Under the pieces are notes generated by a model. That model was not told where the DNA came from. It saw only the letters and a program-made list of their open reading frames with translations, and made no database searches. Made by a program: the position numbers and the translations under genes. A stretch of 64,000 nt of DNA. Source: Nannochloropsis oceanica. Lineage: Eukaryota; Sar; Eustigmatophyceae; Eustigmatales; Monodopsidaceae. The stretch is from contig CP038113.1 of assembly GCA_004519485.1 (NCBI GenBank), positions 784,009 to 848,008 of the forward strand. Direction: 5' to 3'. Positions within the stretch are counted from its first letter, which is position 1, and the number at the start of each line of letters is the position of its first letter. Positions 13,381 to 24,465 of the stretch are shown here, in pieces.

Positions 13381-16280
13381 GTGGTGGTGGTGGTAGTGCT
13401 GGTGGTAGTGCTGGTGGTAGTGGTGTGGGGGGTCGCAGCGCTTCCTCTCTGACTGACTCCGCCCGGGCCAGCGCCGACCTCTCAGGCATGGGCTGGCGCA
13501 TGCCCTCCTCGTCCCCTTCCTCGCCTTCAAACGGAGACGGTGGGGACGGACGAAGGGAAGGGGAGATCCCGACGGGCATGCGGCTGTGGCAAGCAACGGC
13601 GTCCTGGCTCGTGGCGCAGGGGCAGGACGAGATGATGTGGGGGGACGTCCTCGAGCCGCAGCAGCTGACACAGGTAGGAGAGTGAGGAAGGGAAGGAAGG
13701 AGGAGAATGAAAGAGAATCAGCAAGCTTTCAGCATCCCCCTCCCCGACCTAATATATCTCACACCAAGCTCATCACGTTCCTGCCTCCCTCCCTCCCCCC
13801 CTCCCTCCCTCCCTCCCTCCCTCTCTCCCTCCCTCCCCACAGCTTCTTTGGTCCTTGGCCGCCATGGGCCCGCCCGTGGAAGCCGAAGACCTCTTCCGCC
13901 GCCTGCTGGGAGCTGCCATTGCCCGCCTCGGCTCCTCCTCCAGCGAAGCTTTTTCCGCCTTGTCCTCGCGGAAGGGGTTGGGCAGGGAGGTGGACTGCCA
14001 GGACGGAGACTGCAACCCGGTTTCAGTGCATGCCATCCGACAACTGCGACAGGCACGAAGGGGGGGGGGTGGAAGAGGGAGGGAGGGAGATGAAAGGGAA
14101 GGAAGAGGGGTTGAGCAGGTAATGGGAGGAAGTCGCTGGATGAAAATATGGCCAGGATCATGCATCGCTCACTGTACTCTGTTCCTCACATTTTCCCTCC
14201 CCTCTCCTCCCGTCCTCTTTTCAACTTCTTCCCGCCTCCTCAGGTGGCGCGCTTCGTGTGCGTGGTGCTGGGCTGGGAAGGAGTGCAGGCGGCGGTTGGC
14301 GGCTCCGTGGAAGCCGACATGCTGGCCGAGCCCGAGCAAGCCACCTCGTCCTCGCTCTTGCACTTGGTGAGGGAAAAGGGAGAGAGGAAGGGAGGAAGGA
14401 AGGGGGGAAACGAAAGAGGAAACGAGGGAGGATGTAGGCATCTATCTCGTCTGATATCTTCTTCCGCCCGCATTTCTTGACAGGAGGTGCTACGTCTTCT
14501 CTGCCGGGACTTGGCTGCTCATGACGCGCGGACAGTAAGTCCTCCCTTTCTCCCTCCTTCTCTCGCTCCATCTCCCGCCCTCTTTTTCCCTTTCCACCCT
14601 TCCCCTTCCCTTTTCCTGCCTTCCTTTTCTCATTTCTTCCCGCCTCCCTCCCTGGCTCACTCTAAATTCCTGACAGGAGGTGGACGACGGTGTGTACGTG
14701 CAAGACATAGTCCTCATGCCCAAGAGGGGCAGCAGCGGCAGCACCGACCCCTCCCTCCCTGCCCCCCTCCCCGTCATCGTGGAGGTGGACGGGCCTCCCC
14801 ACTTCTTCAACAACATGCCTCGCTGTTCTCGCGGCGACCACAAGCTCAAGGTAGGTAGGTAGGGAGGGAGGGAGGGAGGGAGGGAGGGAGAGAGGGAGGG
14901 AGGGAAGGAGAGAGGGAGGGAGGGAAGGAGAGAGGGAGGGAGGGAGGGAGGGAGGGAAGGAGGGAGGGAGGGAGGGAGGGAGGGAGGGAGGGAAGGAGGG
15001 AAGGAGGGAGGGAGGGAGGGAGGGAGGGAGGGAGGGAGGGAGGGAGGGAGGGAGGGAGGGAGGGAGGGAGGGAGGGAGGGAGGGAAGGAGGGAGGGAGAG
15101 AGGGAGGGAGAGAGGGAGGAGGGAAGGAGGGGAGGGAGGGAGGGAGGGAGGAGGGAGGGAGGGAGGGAGGGAGGGAGGGAGGGAGGGAAGGAGGGAGGGA
15201 GGGAAGGAGGGAGGGAGGGAGGGAGGGAGGGAGGGAGGAGGGAGGGAGGGAGGGAGGGAGGGAGGGAGGGAGGGAGGAGTGGGGTAATATGAGCATGTGG
15301 AAGCAAAGCAGTAGCACTCATCTCTCCTCTTTTCCTGCCTCCCTCCCTCCCTTCCTTCCTTCCTAGAAACGCATCTTGCACGCCCAGACGGGTCACAACA
15401 ACGGAGGCGTCGTGAGTGTGACGTGGTGGGAGTGGGTGAGTCGCACGCGCACGCAGCGGACGCGGATGATGGTGCGGAAGATGGTGGAGGTCGGCGTGAT
15501 TGACCCCTCGCTGTACCTCGGGGGCGTGGCGTCGCTGTCGTGGGAAGGTGAGGGAGGGAGGGAGGGAGGAAGGGAGGGAATGACTGGAGGGGGGAGAGAT
15601 TTCTATGAATCATTCTGGATATAGAGGGTTCGTCGCTCATTCACTCACGCACTTGTCTTCCTTCCCTCCTCCCCTCTTTTTTCCCGTCCCTCTTTCCCTC
15701 CACAGAGGATGTAGAAGAAGAGGAGCAAGATTTTGAGGATTCCATGACCTTCGACGAGGAGGAGGAGGAGGATGAGGAGTGGATGAGGTGAGATTCCGAA
15801 GATGGAAGAGGGAGAAGGAGGGAGTTCATGACTCGAGAAAAGTGTGACAAGGAAAGCCAGAAGCTCCATTCGAGTCAATTCCCATTTTCTGTCCCCCTTC
15901 CAACCCCTCCTTCCACCCTCCCATCTAGCGACGAAAGTGAGGAAGACCAAGACGAGGCGCGGGGTCCGAGTGGCAGCGGCGTGATTCAAGCCAAGACCCT
16001 CTCCCTTCTCCAGCGGAAGCAGCACAAGCCCCAGTCCATGATCACGTGGGGCAAGGAAAGCGGCGGGCCTCTCAACATCTCACCTACTCCTCTCCAGTCA
16101 TCCACCCCCAGGATCGAGAGCGAGGAGGAGTCATACCTGTGGTCGCTGACGGTGCTGCAGTTGAAGGACCGGCTGAGGGAAAAAGCTATGCCCGTTTCGG
16201 GGGTCAAGGCCGCCTTGGTTGCGCGGCTGATGGAGGCGCCGGTGATGGAGGCAGAAGGGAGGAAGGATGCACCACGGTAG
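9258..16280 (+). CDS. Plastid-type RAP-domain RNA-binding protein with C-terminal SAP domain
   Basis: I modelled 21 exons (first 9258-9823, last 15929-16280), all in phase, for 1185 residues. The N-terminus has a hydrophobic signal LLTWLSLFAVLNLGVHA followed by FVLPS, the heterokont plastid-import pattern. The middle carries degenerate helical repeats around GLANIINGYARLGFHPG, TLANTMNALGKLGFHPG and GLSNLLNGFARL, as in octotricopeptide/FASTK-type organellar RNA factors. The RAP domain is split by an intron: LPVIVEVDGPPHFF and RGDHKLK precede it, KRIL and VVSVTWWEW follow. The C-terminal 40 residues form a SAP motif (LTVLQLKDRLREKAMPVSG). Poly-Ala/Gly and Gln runs lie between. RAP proteins process or stabilise organellar RNA (family knowledge); target unknown. 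The intron after exon 10 appears to use a GC donor at 12380. Confidence 0.85.
11051..11165. repeat. About five imperfect 23-bp tandem repeats in an intron
   Basis: Within intron 5 of the RAP-domain gene, units resembling CTAGAGGTAATTTGATTTAA recur about every 23 bases. They differ from the purine/pyrimidine tetranucleotide repeats that fill the other introns. Confidence 0.7.
11678..11740. repeat. CT microsatellite / polypyrimidine tract
   Basis: A nearly pure CT dinucleotide run lies directly before the acceptor of the RAP-gene exon that starts at 11742. It also acts as the polypyrimidine tract. Confidence 0.85.
14863..15277. repeat. Long GGGA tetranucleotide array inside the RAP-domain intron
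   Basis: About 415 bases of nearly uninterrupted GGGA units with occasional GAGA, GAA and GGGAA variants. They lie in the intron at 14851-15366 that splits the RAP domain. The run of G triplets could form tandem G-quadruplexes in the pre-mRNA. Confidence 0.95.
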
Positions 16281-17651
16281 TTGAAGGAGATATAAAGGGG
16301 TGTTGTGTGTAGAGGAGAAGGAGGAGGAAGAGGAGGGGGTGGAGGAGAAAGTGGAAGTGGAAATGTGCAGTGTACAGAAAGAAAAGAAAGAGAGTTAGAG
16401 AAAGGGAGAGAAAGAGAGAAAGAGGGAGAAATGAGTGAGTGGGATATCGGGGGTGGAGTGGGGGATAAGTATGAGTGTGTTGTGTGGTCTGCTTGGCGTG
16501 AGAAGGAGGTAAAAAGATAAAGCAGAGAAGACTGCGTGGTATCAAAAGCATGGAAGAGAGTAAAGAGAGAGGGCCATAAATATTGGTGGTGATGAGTCTG
16601 CCTCGTCTCTCGTCCAACCATGTTTGACTTGTAGGCTTCGTGTATAATATAAGGTAGAGAGAAGTATCCCCCTGCGTGTGGTCGTGCTGCCAAAGGGAGG
16701 GAGAGAGGGAGACAGGTGGACAGGTAGATATCAGATTAGGAAATAGAAAGATGATCAGCATGTATTTTGGCCCTCCCATTACCAGGGCCTAGTAAGATGA
16801 CTATTGAACCCCCTGAGTCGAATCAGTTAATCGACCTCGATCCTTATAATGAACGAGAAGGTAATCAGCAGCCACCCTTCACCCATCAGTCATCGGAAGT
16901 CTAAAAAGAAAGCAGCCATTGTCCCTGCCTGTGTTAAAAGTCACTTTTGGTGTGTAAATGGTAGCGATAGTGAGGTGTGAGAGTGTTGAATGCGCCAAAA
17001 AAGATGATAGGAGAGTGGATAGAACGGAAGTAGCATTGCAGTTGCACGGCAAAGTCGATCTTTTTCTAGCCGTTTACATACACAAACTCAAATCACAGCA
17101 AAACGTATATTCCTTCTCGCCTGGTAATCCTCCCCGTCGTCGCCTCACTTTTTTCACCTCTCTCTTTTGAAGCTTGCTCCTCCTCTCGGGGTGGGTATCT
17201 GGTACAGGAGAGAGAGGCAGAGGAACAGGTGCCGCCGCAGTTATCCAGCAGCAGCGAAACTCTTGTAACATGCCTCTGCTGATACTCTCTGAGTCAAGCA
17301 ATAGCGTTAAAATGACACTCCCCAAGAAAAAACAACCTACTAGCCCGAAAACAGCATGCACTCACCTTCTCGCTGCTCTTCTTTCTTTCTTTTGTTTCTT
17401 TGCACTATTCCCTCCTCGCTCTTTCTATATTTCTGCAAGCTCCATTCACACCTTCCTTTCCTGATCTCGTCCAAGTCCCCCCTTTTCTCCACGTGGTTTT
17501 CATCGGAGAGGACTTCGTCCAACTTTCGCTCTCTCTTAGATGCTTCTTACTTGATAGCGCTTCCTCTCGTCATGGACAAGATAAAAACAACAACTTACCC
17601 ACCTCATCCTCCTGTTCTCCCAATCTTTATTTCTCATTTCTCAGAGAACTT
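16281..17651. other. Convergent intergenic region, 1.37 kb
   Basis: This lies between the RAP-domain stop and the stop of the minus-strand KH gene. The first 250 bases are purine-rich (GAGGA runs) and likely 3' UTR. I see no supported gene. Confidence 0.5.
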
Positions 17652-17948
17652 CTAGCGGCGCCAAGGTTGTGGGGGCGGCTGCTGTTGCTGGTGCTGGTGC
17701 TGCTGGTGCTGGTGCTGCTGGTGCTGGTGCTGCTGGTGCTGCTGGGGCAAGTATTGCTGCCACACTGCCCATTCGTTCTGCGGTTGCTGCTGCTGTTGTT
17801 GCTGCTGCTGCTGTTGCTGCGGCGGATATTGCTGCTGCTGATGCTGGTGCTGCTGGTGCTGGGGCTGCTGTTGCTGAGAAGGAGCAGCATACTGCTGCTG
17901 ATAAGCGCTCAAGGGCTGGTATTCGTCATTTACCCGTCTAGGCTGCTC

Positions 17949-17994
<46 letters not shown>

Positions 17995-20900
17995 GCTTGC
18001 CCTCTGGAACCCGCTAGGCTCCCGAGTAAACCACGGCCCCAAGGAGCGGGCTGATGCTGCTGCTGAGAGACACTACTGGCAGTAGAGGTAGGAGGGGGTA
18101 GGGGAGGACCAGACAGAGTGGTCGATGCCGTCAATCGTACCTGGGGCGGAGGGTGCTGCCGCTGAGGCCGCTGAGGCTGAGAAGGAGGAGGGTGCTGAGG
18201 GGCGGTGGGTTGGTTGTTCTGCTGGTGGTATGCCCGCAGCATCTGTGCCGCTGTGGCGGGGTCGATGGCCGTGGCTACACTTTCGGGCAGTCCCAGCAAG
18301 GACATCAGCTGCGTCACTGAGGAATCTACCGGCGGCGCAGGAGGGGCGGGAGGAGCTGGAGGGGGGGCAGGTGGGGCCGCTCCTTGGGGTTGCTGCGACT
18401 GCTGTTGCTGATGTGACTGTTGGTTGTAGCCTTGCGGGGGATAAGCCGCACCGTAAGAGTAGTTGTAAGACGCGGGCTGCTGCTGCTCCTGCTGCTGCGG
18501 CTGCTGGGGAGCCGAAGAAGGAGGTTGGTGCTGGACAGAAGCCGGAGTTGGCGCAGGTGCTTGACCAGGGGGAGGGGGGTATGCTGCATAAGGGTGAGAT
18601 GGGTAGGGGTGGTAGGGGTGGGGCGCTGGTGGCTGTTGCTGCTTGGCGGGCACTGGCGGTGGGAGGGGAGGAGGTGCAAGAGCAGGTGCTGAGGAAGAAC
18701 CAGTATCTTCCTGGTACCCCATGCCTACCCCACGGCCGCGGTTTCCTCGTCCTTCTCCATGCCCTCCTTCCCCGTCTCGTCCTCCATCTCGCCTGCCCCG
18801 CGCTCCCCGGCCTTGATAGTCGACAGTGCTGTAATTACTATTTTTTGTGTTGTTGCTCCTGCCGCTAGCTCCACTGCCCACCGGCACAAAGCCAGCCACA
18901 GGCGTGCGAGCTGTAGGTGCACCGGGAAAGGCAGTAGTGGGGCCAGGTACGAGAGGGTGCTGAGGGATGCTGATTGTGGGCTTGGGCGCAAGAGGAGGAG
19001 CTGGAGCAGCAGCAGGAGTAGCAGTGGGAGGAATTGGGGGTGCGGAGTTGCCAGGGTAGGGAGAGTAGCCGGGCATCGGCTGGCCCGGGTGCATGTTGGG
19101 GGGGGGGGGGGTAGGGGTAGTAGGGGTGGTAGCTAGGAGGAGGGGCACCATACGGGTAGGGGTGAGAAGGGGGAGGCTGCTGCTCCTGTTGCGGCTGCTG
19201 TGGCTGCTGCGGTTGTTGCTGCTGTTGCTGCTGTTGTGTGGGGAAGTGATGCTGATGCTGCTGTTGCGGCTGTTGCCCCACGGAGTGGGTTTCGGGGAAG
19301 GTGGGGACGGAAGAGGGGAACGGAATGGGCTTAATTTGCTCGATGGCCTTGGCGGGTGCACTGTAGAGTGGAGGGAGGTTGTACGAAGTGACGGAAAGGT
19401 AGGGATGCGTAATGGGAGAGCTATGATTGAGGAAGAAGAACAACCAAGATTTGAACGCCGCGCAATATCGCCCCTATCTTATCCTTTCCTCCCTTCTTTC
19501 CCCTCCCTCCCACGTACGAGGCCATGCGATCTAAGACCTGTTGCTGCACGGCGAGGACATTCGCCAGGGGCCCGGTCATGACCACGGGCCGCTCGTCGTA
19601 TGTGCGGGTGAAAGACCTCTCCTCCTGCAGGATCTTCACCATCACGCCGGTTGAATGCAGCTCGCGAATAAAAGCCCCGCCCTAAAATGCAAAGGAGATT
19701 GGGAAAGACGGGTCAAAGGGTAACCATCACTGATGCAAATTAACGCAAAGCAAAAAACAGGGAGACAGACAGACAGACAGAAACGCGAGTTCCCCTTCCC
19801 TCCTGCAACTAACCCGGCCGATCACGTGGCCCACCAGCGGCACCGGTATGGAAAACTTGATCGTCACCTCCTCCTCCTCCTCCTCTTTGGACGCTTCCAT
19901 GCCTAGCTCCTCCGCCGAGGCCTCTGCAAGCGCCTTTTCAGCCTTCTCCTTGCTCTGCTGCATCTTCCACGCAAACACCCGTTCCCGCAGCATTTCCCGC
20001 GCTGCGTTCACCTGCCTCGTACTCCCGTCCAGGATGACGGACGACTCGTTCGATCCCATCTCAGTATCGCCAATCTAGTAAGGGGGCGTACAGGACAGAA
20101 GTAGGGAATGAGGGCTCTTGGTTTCGGCCTTTATTTTCCAAAGTAAGGGCGCTCCTCGCAAATAACCTGCTGAAAGAAAGAAGGGCAGGGGAGGCCACCC
20201 AAGCACAAGCAACAAAGCTTCGTTACACCCTCACTACTCTCTCCCTTCCTACGCACCTTGGAGAACGTGATTCGCGCCCCTGTCTTCTCCTTGATCTCTT
20301 TAATCTTGATCCCTCGCGACCCCATGAGTGTGCCCACGCACCGTACCGGCACCTTGACTATGACAGCGTCCGGTCCGTAGCTGTGGCTTAGCACGCCGAA
20401 GTGGTGCCCGCCCACCTGTAGAGAGAGAGGGAGATTACAGAAAGGAAGGAGGAAGGAAGGAAGAACGAACAGGCGGGCAAGATGGGAGAGTGAGCGGTGT
20501 GATATAAAATGACCTTGACCAAGCTTCTGAGGGTAGCGCACGAAGGAGGGGAGGATTACGAACACGGAAGAGGGGATTATCGGAGAACAGAAGGAAGAGG
20601 AAGCAACCACAACGCACCTTCTCCTGGATCAGCGCCAAAGCCTTGTCCCGCTCAGCCTTCTTACCCGTCACGTACACGACGCGCTCGTGGTTGTTGCCAG
20701 GTGGAAGTTCCTCTTCGTGGCCCAGTCGCAGGCGGGCTCCCGAATCCGAGCTGATATGGGCCAGGGTAGAGCCACGCTTCCCTGTGGGGCGGGGGAGGAA
20801 GAAGAAAGAGGAGGAAGGAGGGGGTAAGGGTGACATGACGGTAGATACAGAGACGTGAAGCGAGATAACTCACGACCTTGCTCACCGATTGCACCAGCCC

Positions 20901-23488
20901 CTCCTGCCTCTCTCCCTCCCTCCCTCCGCCCCTACCGATAAGCGCACCGCCGAGCTCCCTGGGGATGCACCACTTGATCGTGATACGCGGGTCCGGGCCT
21001 GAACGCGAGGTGGAAGCAAGGGCGAGGGAGTGAGAGTGTGAGGGGAAAGAGAATCATGGAGCGTAATATAAGACGAGGGAGGAGGGTGGGGAGGGCGGGA
21101 AGAGAAGTAAGTGGCAAAACCAAGAGAGCCACGAAAGGAGATTTCCGCCATTTAAAATTCCAAGCACCGCAATCTTGCACAATAAATGATAGAAATGGAT
21201 CGTGAGATAGGAATGGAGGGAGGGAGGAGGAAAAGTGTCAAGCTTAGCTCATGAGGCATGCGAGTCTGCGGGCCATAAGAATCAAAGGTAGAGCTGGCTT
21301 ACTAAAGGCGTTGCTGCATGGGAAGAAGAGAGCGATAGATTCAAGGTTAAAAAAAGATGGTCACGTGTGATTCTGAATAGATGATTGTAAGAAACTGCCG
21401 GTTGTGCTTGTACTTGGGCCGAGCAAGAGAAAGCCCAAAAAGCAGAGGGTGGGTGTACAAATGTGTGTGTGAGGATGTGGGTGTATGCTCGTACCGGCAA
21501 AGAGTGTGTCTTCGATGTTGCCCTCCTTCTTGATGCTCTCGCGCCGGTCAATCAGCTTCTGCAAGATCAGAATTTCCGCTTTGGCTACTTTCTGCTCATA
21601 TTGTCAACCGACGAAGTTGAGGCACAGACAGGCGGCAGGCGAGGGGAGGAGAGGATGGTGGGGAGTGGGTGGGGAGTGGTATCAAGGACGAGATAGGAAG
21701 AAATGGGGAATTCGAGGAGGTGAAGGGTGGAGCCGTCAGCCCGGGCGTGGAGGGAGGAGGGAGGGAAGGAGCAAGGAGGGAGAGGGTAGGGAGGGAACCG
21801 ATACAGAAAGGGGGGGATTGTGTCAGCCGTAGTGATCAAGGATCGCGGCGGGAGAATGACGAGCGAGCGTGTAGGAAAAAAAGATGTCGAGCACGACGAG
21901 CAGAAGGTCGGCATTCGTAGGGAGGGGAAAGCAGGTGGGGAGGGAGGGAGAAGAGAAAGAGAAGGAGAGAGTTTGCAGTGAGTATGTGTACAAGGGTGTG
22001 GGTGCAATGACGTAGAAACCAAACGTCAATCGTCATCGCGCAACTTGATAAGTATACATAATCTTAAAAGCCTCTCTCCCTCCCACACCCCTCCGTAGTC
22101 CATCCGAACCATCGTTCGTTCCATAGCACCTGGAACCCTCCCTCCCTCCCCTTCTCTCGGTACCTCCGCACCTCGTCAAAGAGAAGACGAGAGACAAGCA
22201 AGCTGCGGCCACCACCGCTGCTACCACCGTCGGGGACCCATGTCAACGACATCCCTCCCTCCTTCCCTCCCTCTCAGCCATCCCCGTCCTACCTCCCAGG
22301 GCCCGTTGAGTGTGATGCCCCGGTCGAAGCAGCCTTCTCCCATGTCCTTGTAGTCCTGCACCTTCAAACGCACGTTGTCCGCCCGCGTCACGATCTCTTG
22401 CCGCGTCGCACCGGCTACAAGGAGGGAGAAGGGGTAAGAGAGGGAGAAAATACTATGAGTTGGTGCTGTCACAACAGACTGCCCCTACCCGACCCATCGT
22501 TGGACAGGGCCTCCCCCCTACGGTAAGCACCCGGGGAGTTACCCCCCCCCTCTCTCCTTACATCGGCCAATGAGCAGCCCCATTGCCTCGTTGGGCACCA
22601 GAATTGTCACCGTGTACAGCTCCTCCGTTCCATTCTCCTCCTCCTCCCGTGACAGCAACGCCAGCTGCTGGCGTCGCTCCTCCTTCCAGCCAATCGGGCC
22701 TTGCCTCTTGGTGGGCGACCCCACCCTTCCCGACGGGGCGGACGACCATCGAGACGAGACGTGATGGCCACTCTTCCCCTCGCTCCCTTTGTCCTTCTCT
22801 AACACCTCCTTTTCTTTTCCCTTCTCGCCGGTGGGAGGAAGGGTGGTGGTGAGGGCGACCGTGGCCGCGGTGGGCTGGGCGTCAATCACAAAAGATTGGA
22901 CACCTTCATCTGCTGCTGATTTCGCAACTGTACCTCCTCCTTCCTTAGAGGCGGGGGGAGATGAAGCGGTAGACTGTGCGTTTGAGTGGCAGGAACGAAA
23001 GAAAGCGATTGAGGACAAAAAGAGAGAGAGGATAAATTGAGATAGTGCAGCTACGCTCCACTTCCTTCTGAAAGTGCAAGGTACCGTAAATGTGACATGA
23101 TATATGAGGCCAACCCAGGCCGCGATAGCCCCTTCCTCCACACCATTCCTGCCTGCCAACACGCAACCGCATATAAAGGCATCATATCATATGTATCATA
23201 CCCGTCCTTATGTGTGTGTATGTACATAGTCGAAGACCTCACCTCTTCTTCAGTCTCGTCTTTCCGGACGGCTGACTTGTCGTTGGCTCCATCCTCCTCT
23301 GCTCCCGGCATGTTCTCTGCCGCCGTCTCCTCCTTCTCTTCACGCGCACGCTTCCTGGAAGAGCCGACAATGGGCTCGATGGGCGCCTCGGCCTCGGACC
23401 TGAGGTTCGTGATAGCGAGTTGCTCCTTTATCTCCTCTGCCCCAACCGCCGCCTTGGTGGAGTTTTTGGATCCTCGTGTCCGCACCAT
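17652..23488 (-). CDS. Four-KH-domain RNA-binding protein with Gln/Pro-rich C-terminus (FUBP/KSRP-like layout)
   Basis: Ten minus-strand exons (23488-23243, 22973-22562, 22414-22293, 21591-21495, 20998-20936, 20781-20618, 20415-20257, 20074-19814, 19681-19518, 19360-17652) give about 1131 residues. Four KH domains show their GXXG loops: IGRSGATRQE near residue 219, LIGGKRGSTL near 314, MGSRGIKIKE near 400, and IGRGGAFIRE near 508. An acidic N-terminal 80 residues carries a basic patch SSRKRAR, a possible nuclear signal. The last exon encodes over 500 residues rich in Gln, Pro, Ala and Tyr, with a CAG run (17952-17993) and a terminal EWAVWQQYL. Four KH plus such a tail resembles animal FUBP/KSRP proteins, which bind single-stranded nucleic acid; orthology is not proven. 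A 14-base G run at 19098-19111 breaks the frame by one base, probably a sequencing error. Confidence 0.85.
19098..19111. other. Homopolymer of 14 G with apparent one-base frameshift
   Basis: On the coding (minus) strand the run is C14 after TA. The upstream frame reads YHPYYPYPPPP and the downstream frame reads NMHPGQPMPGYSP. Both have the same Pro/Tyr/Gln composition and join only if the run is 13 bases. The terminal exon length of 1709 also gives one surplus base. Confidence 0.75.
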
Positions 23489-24465
23489 GATTGGACACTG
23501 GCAAGAAAGCAAGCTGTGTATCGGGGAAGAGGGCAAGCACGACGAGAGAGTTCGGTATGTGGTGTACTGCCTTTGTGTATCGAGGCACAGAAGTCTAGAG
23601 GTTGTGATGGTTAAGGCGCATCGCCCGCAATTAATCAATTACAGCAACTCACGCTTTCGCTCCCCGCACCATCAACCCAACACAGGGATAACACGGAGGA
23701 GTAAGTTTATGATGACAAAGAGAAAGAGGCACGATTTTATGGGACGCCGCAGCAGCAGCAACTCAAGCAATCTTCTTATTGCTTCAGGCGCCTGCGCCGG
23801 CCCGTGGTGCTGCATGCTGCCGCGGGCATATCGTGGTATACACAAATGGTGCACTGGTGCTCGGGCCGTAGTGTGCACCAGTGGTGCAGTGGTGCTCTGA
23901 GGGCTAAAAGAGTCCGCCTGTCCTGCAATGCGTCGCTATTTTGTTGCCGGAGCGTGCTAAGTGTAGCATATCTGCATACTTGCCTCATTCTCTCTTCCAT
24001 CGAACGCTCTAACTTCTGTCCCATCCCTCCCTCCAACTGCTTTTGCAGCCCGCTTCCAAACGCCAGCACTTACGGGCGGAATAGGACATGCGTATGCTTA
24101 TTTTGCCGGTCCATTCAGAGTTTCGAATGTACGAGACCGTCACACTCCGTGATGCGCCGCACTGTCGGTCGCTCGTCGAGCTCCTCCTTGTGACTTGCCG
24201 TTATGGCCTCCTGCAATCGGCAGAAAGCACGCATGAACTCATGACGCTTGTTTCCTCTCGCAGTGTTATATCGGAAGCTAGAAATGTATCGCGTCCCCCT
24301 CGGGCGTCTTCTCTTCTCGAGACATCATCCTCATTCCTATTTCGCTCACTCCCCCCTCTACCCAAACTTAGACCATTTCCTTGAAGACGACGTGCACCAA
24401 ATTATAGAGGCCCCTCCTTCCTTCCTTCAGCCATCCTTTCAATAGCCACGACTAAATCGACGATA
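23489..24465. promoter_or_regulatory. Divergent intergenic region between KH gene and kinase-like gene
   Basis: 977 bp separate the two divergent start codons, so both promoters probably lie here. An inverted GGTGCAC/GTGCACCA cluster at about 23848-23900 stands out, but no known element is recognised. Confidence 0.4.

Noticed and set aside
14053-14118. A GC donor after RQLRQ in the RAP-domain gene
   Set aside because: A normal GTAATG donor 66 bases downstream also keeps phase, so the GC site is not required.
14490-15640. Minus-strand frames of LPPS repeats
   Set aside because: They are translations of the GGGA intron array opposite the RAP-domain gene; composition comes only from the tetranucleotide.
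20131-20188. An extra KH-gene exon reading VICEERPYF
   Set aside because: It runs into a stop without a donor. Joining the exon at 20257 directly to 20074 gives an intact KH domain (ARITFSK then IGDTEMGSNESS).
21305-21320. An 11-base micro-exon in the KH gene
   Set aside because: It would shift the phase of the next exon; skipping it gives GPDPRITIKWCIPREL, a normal KH strand.
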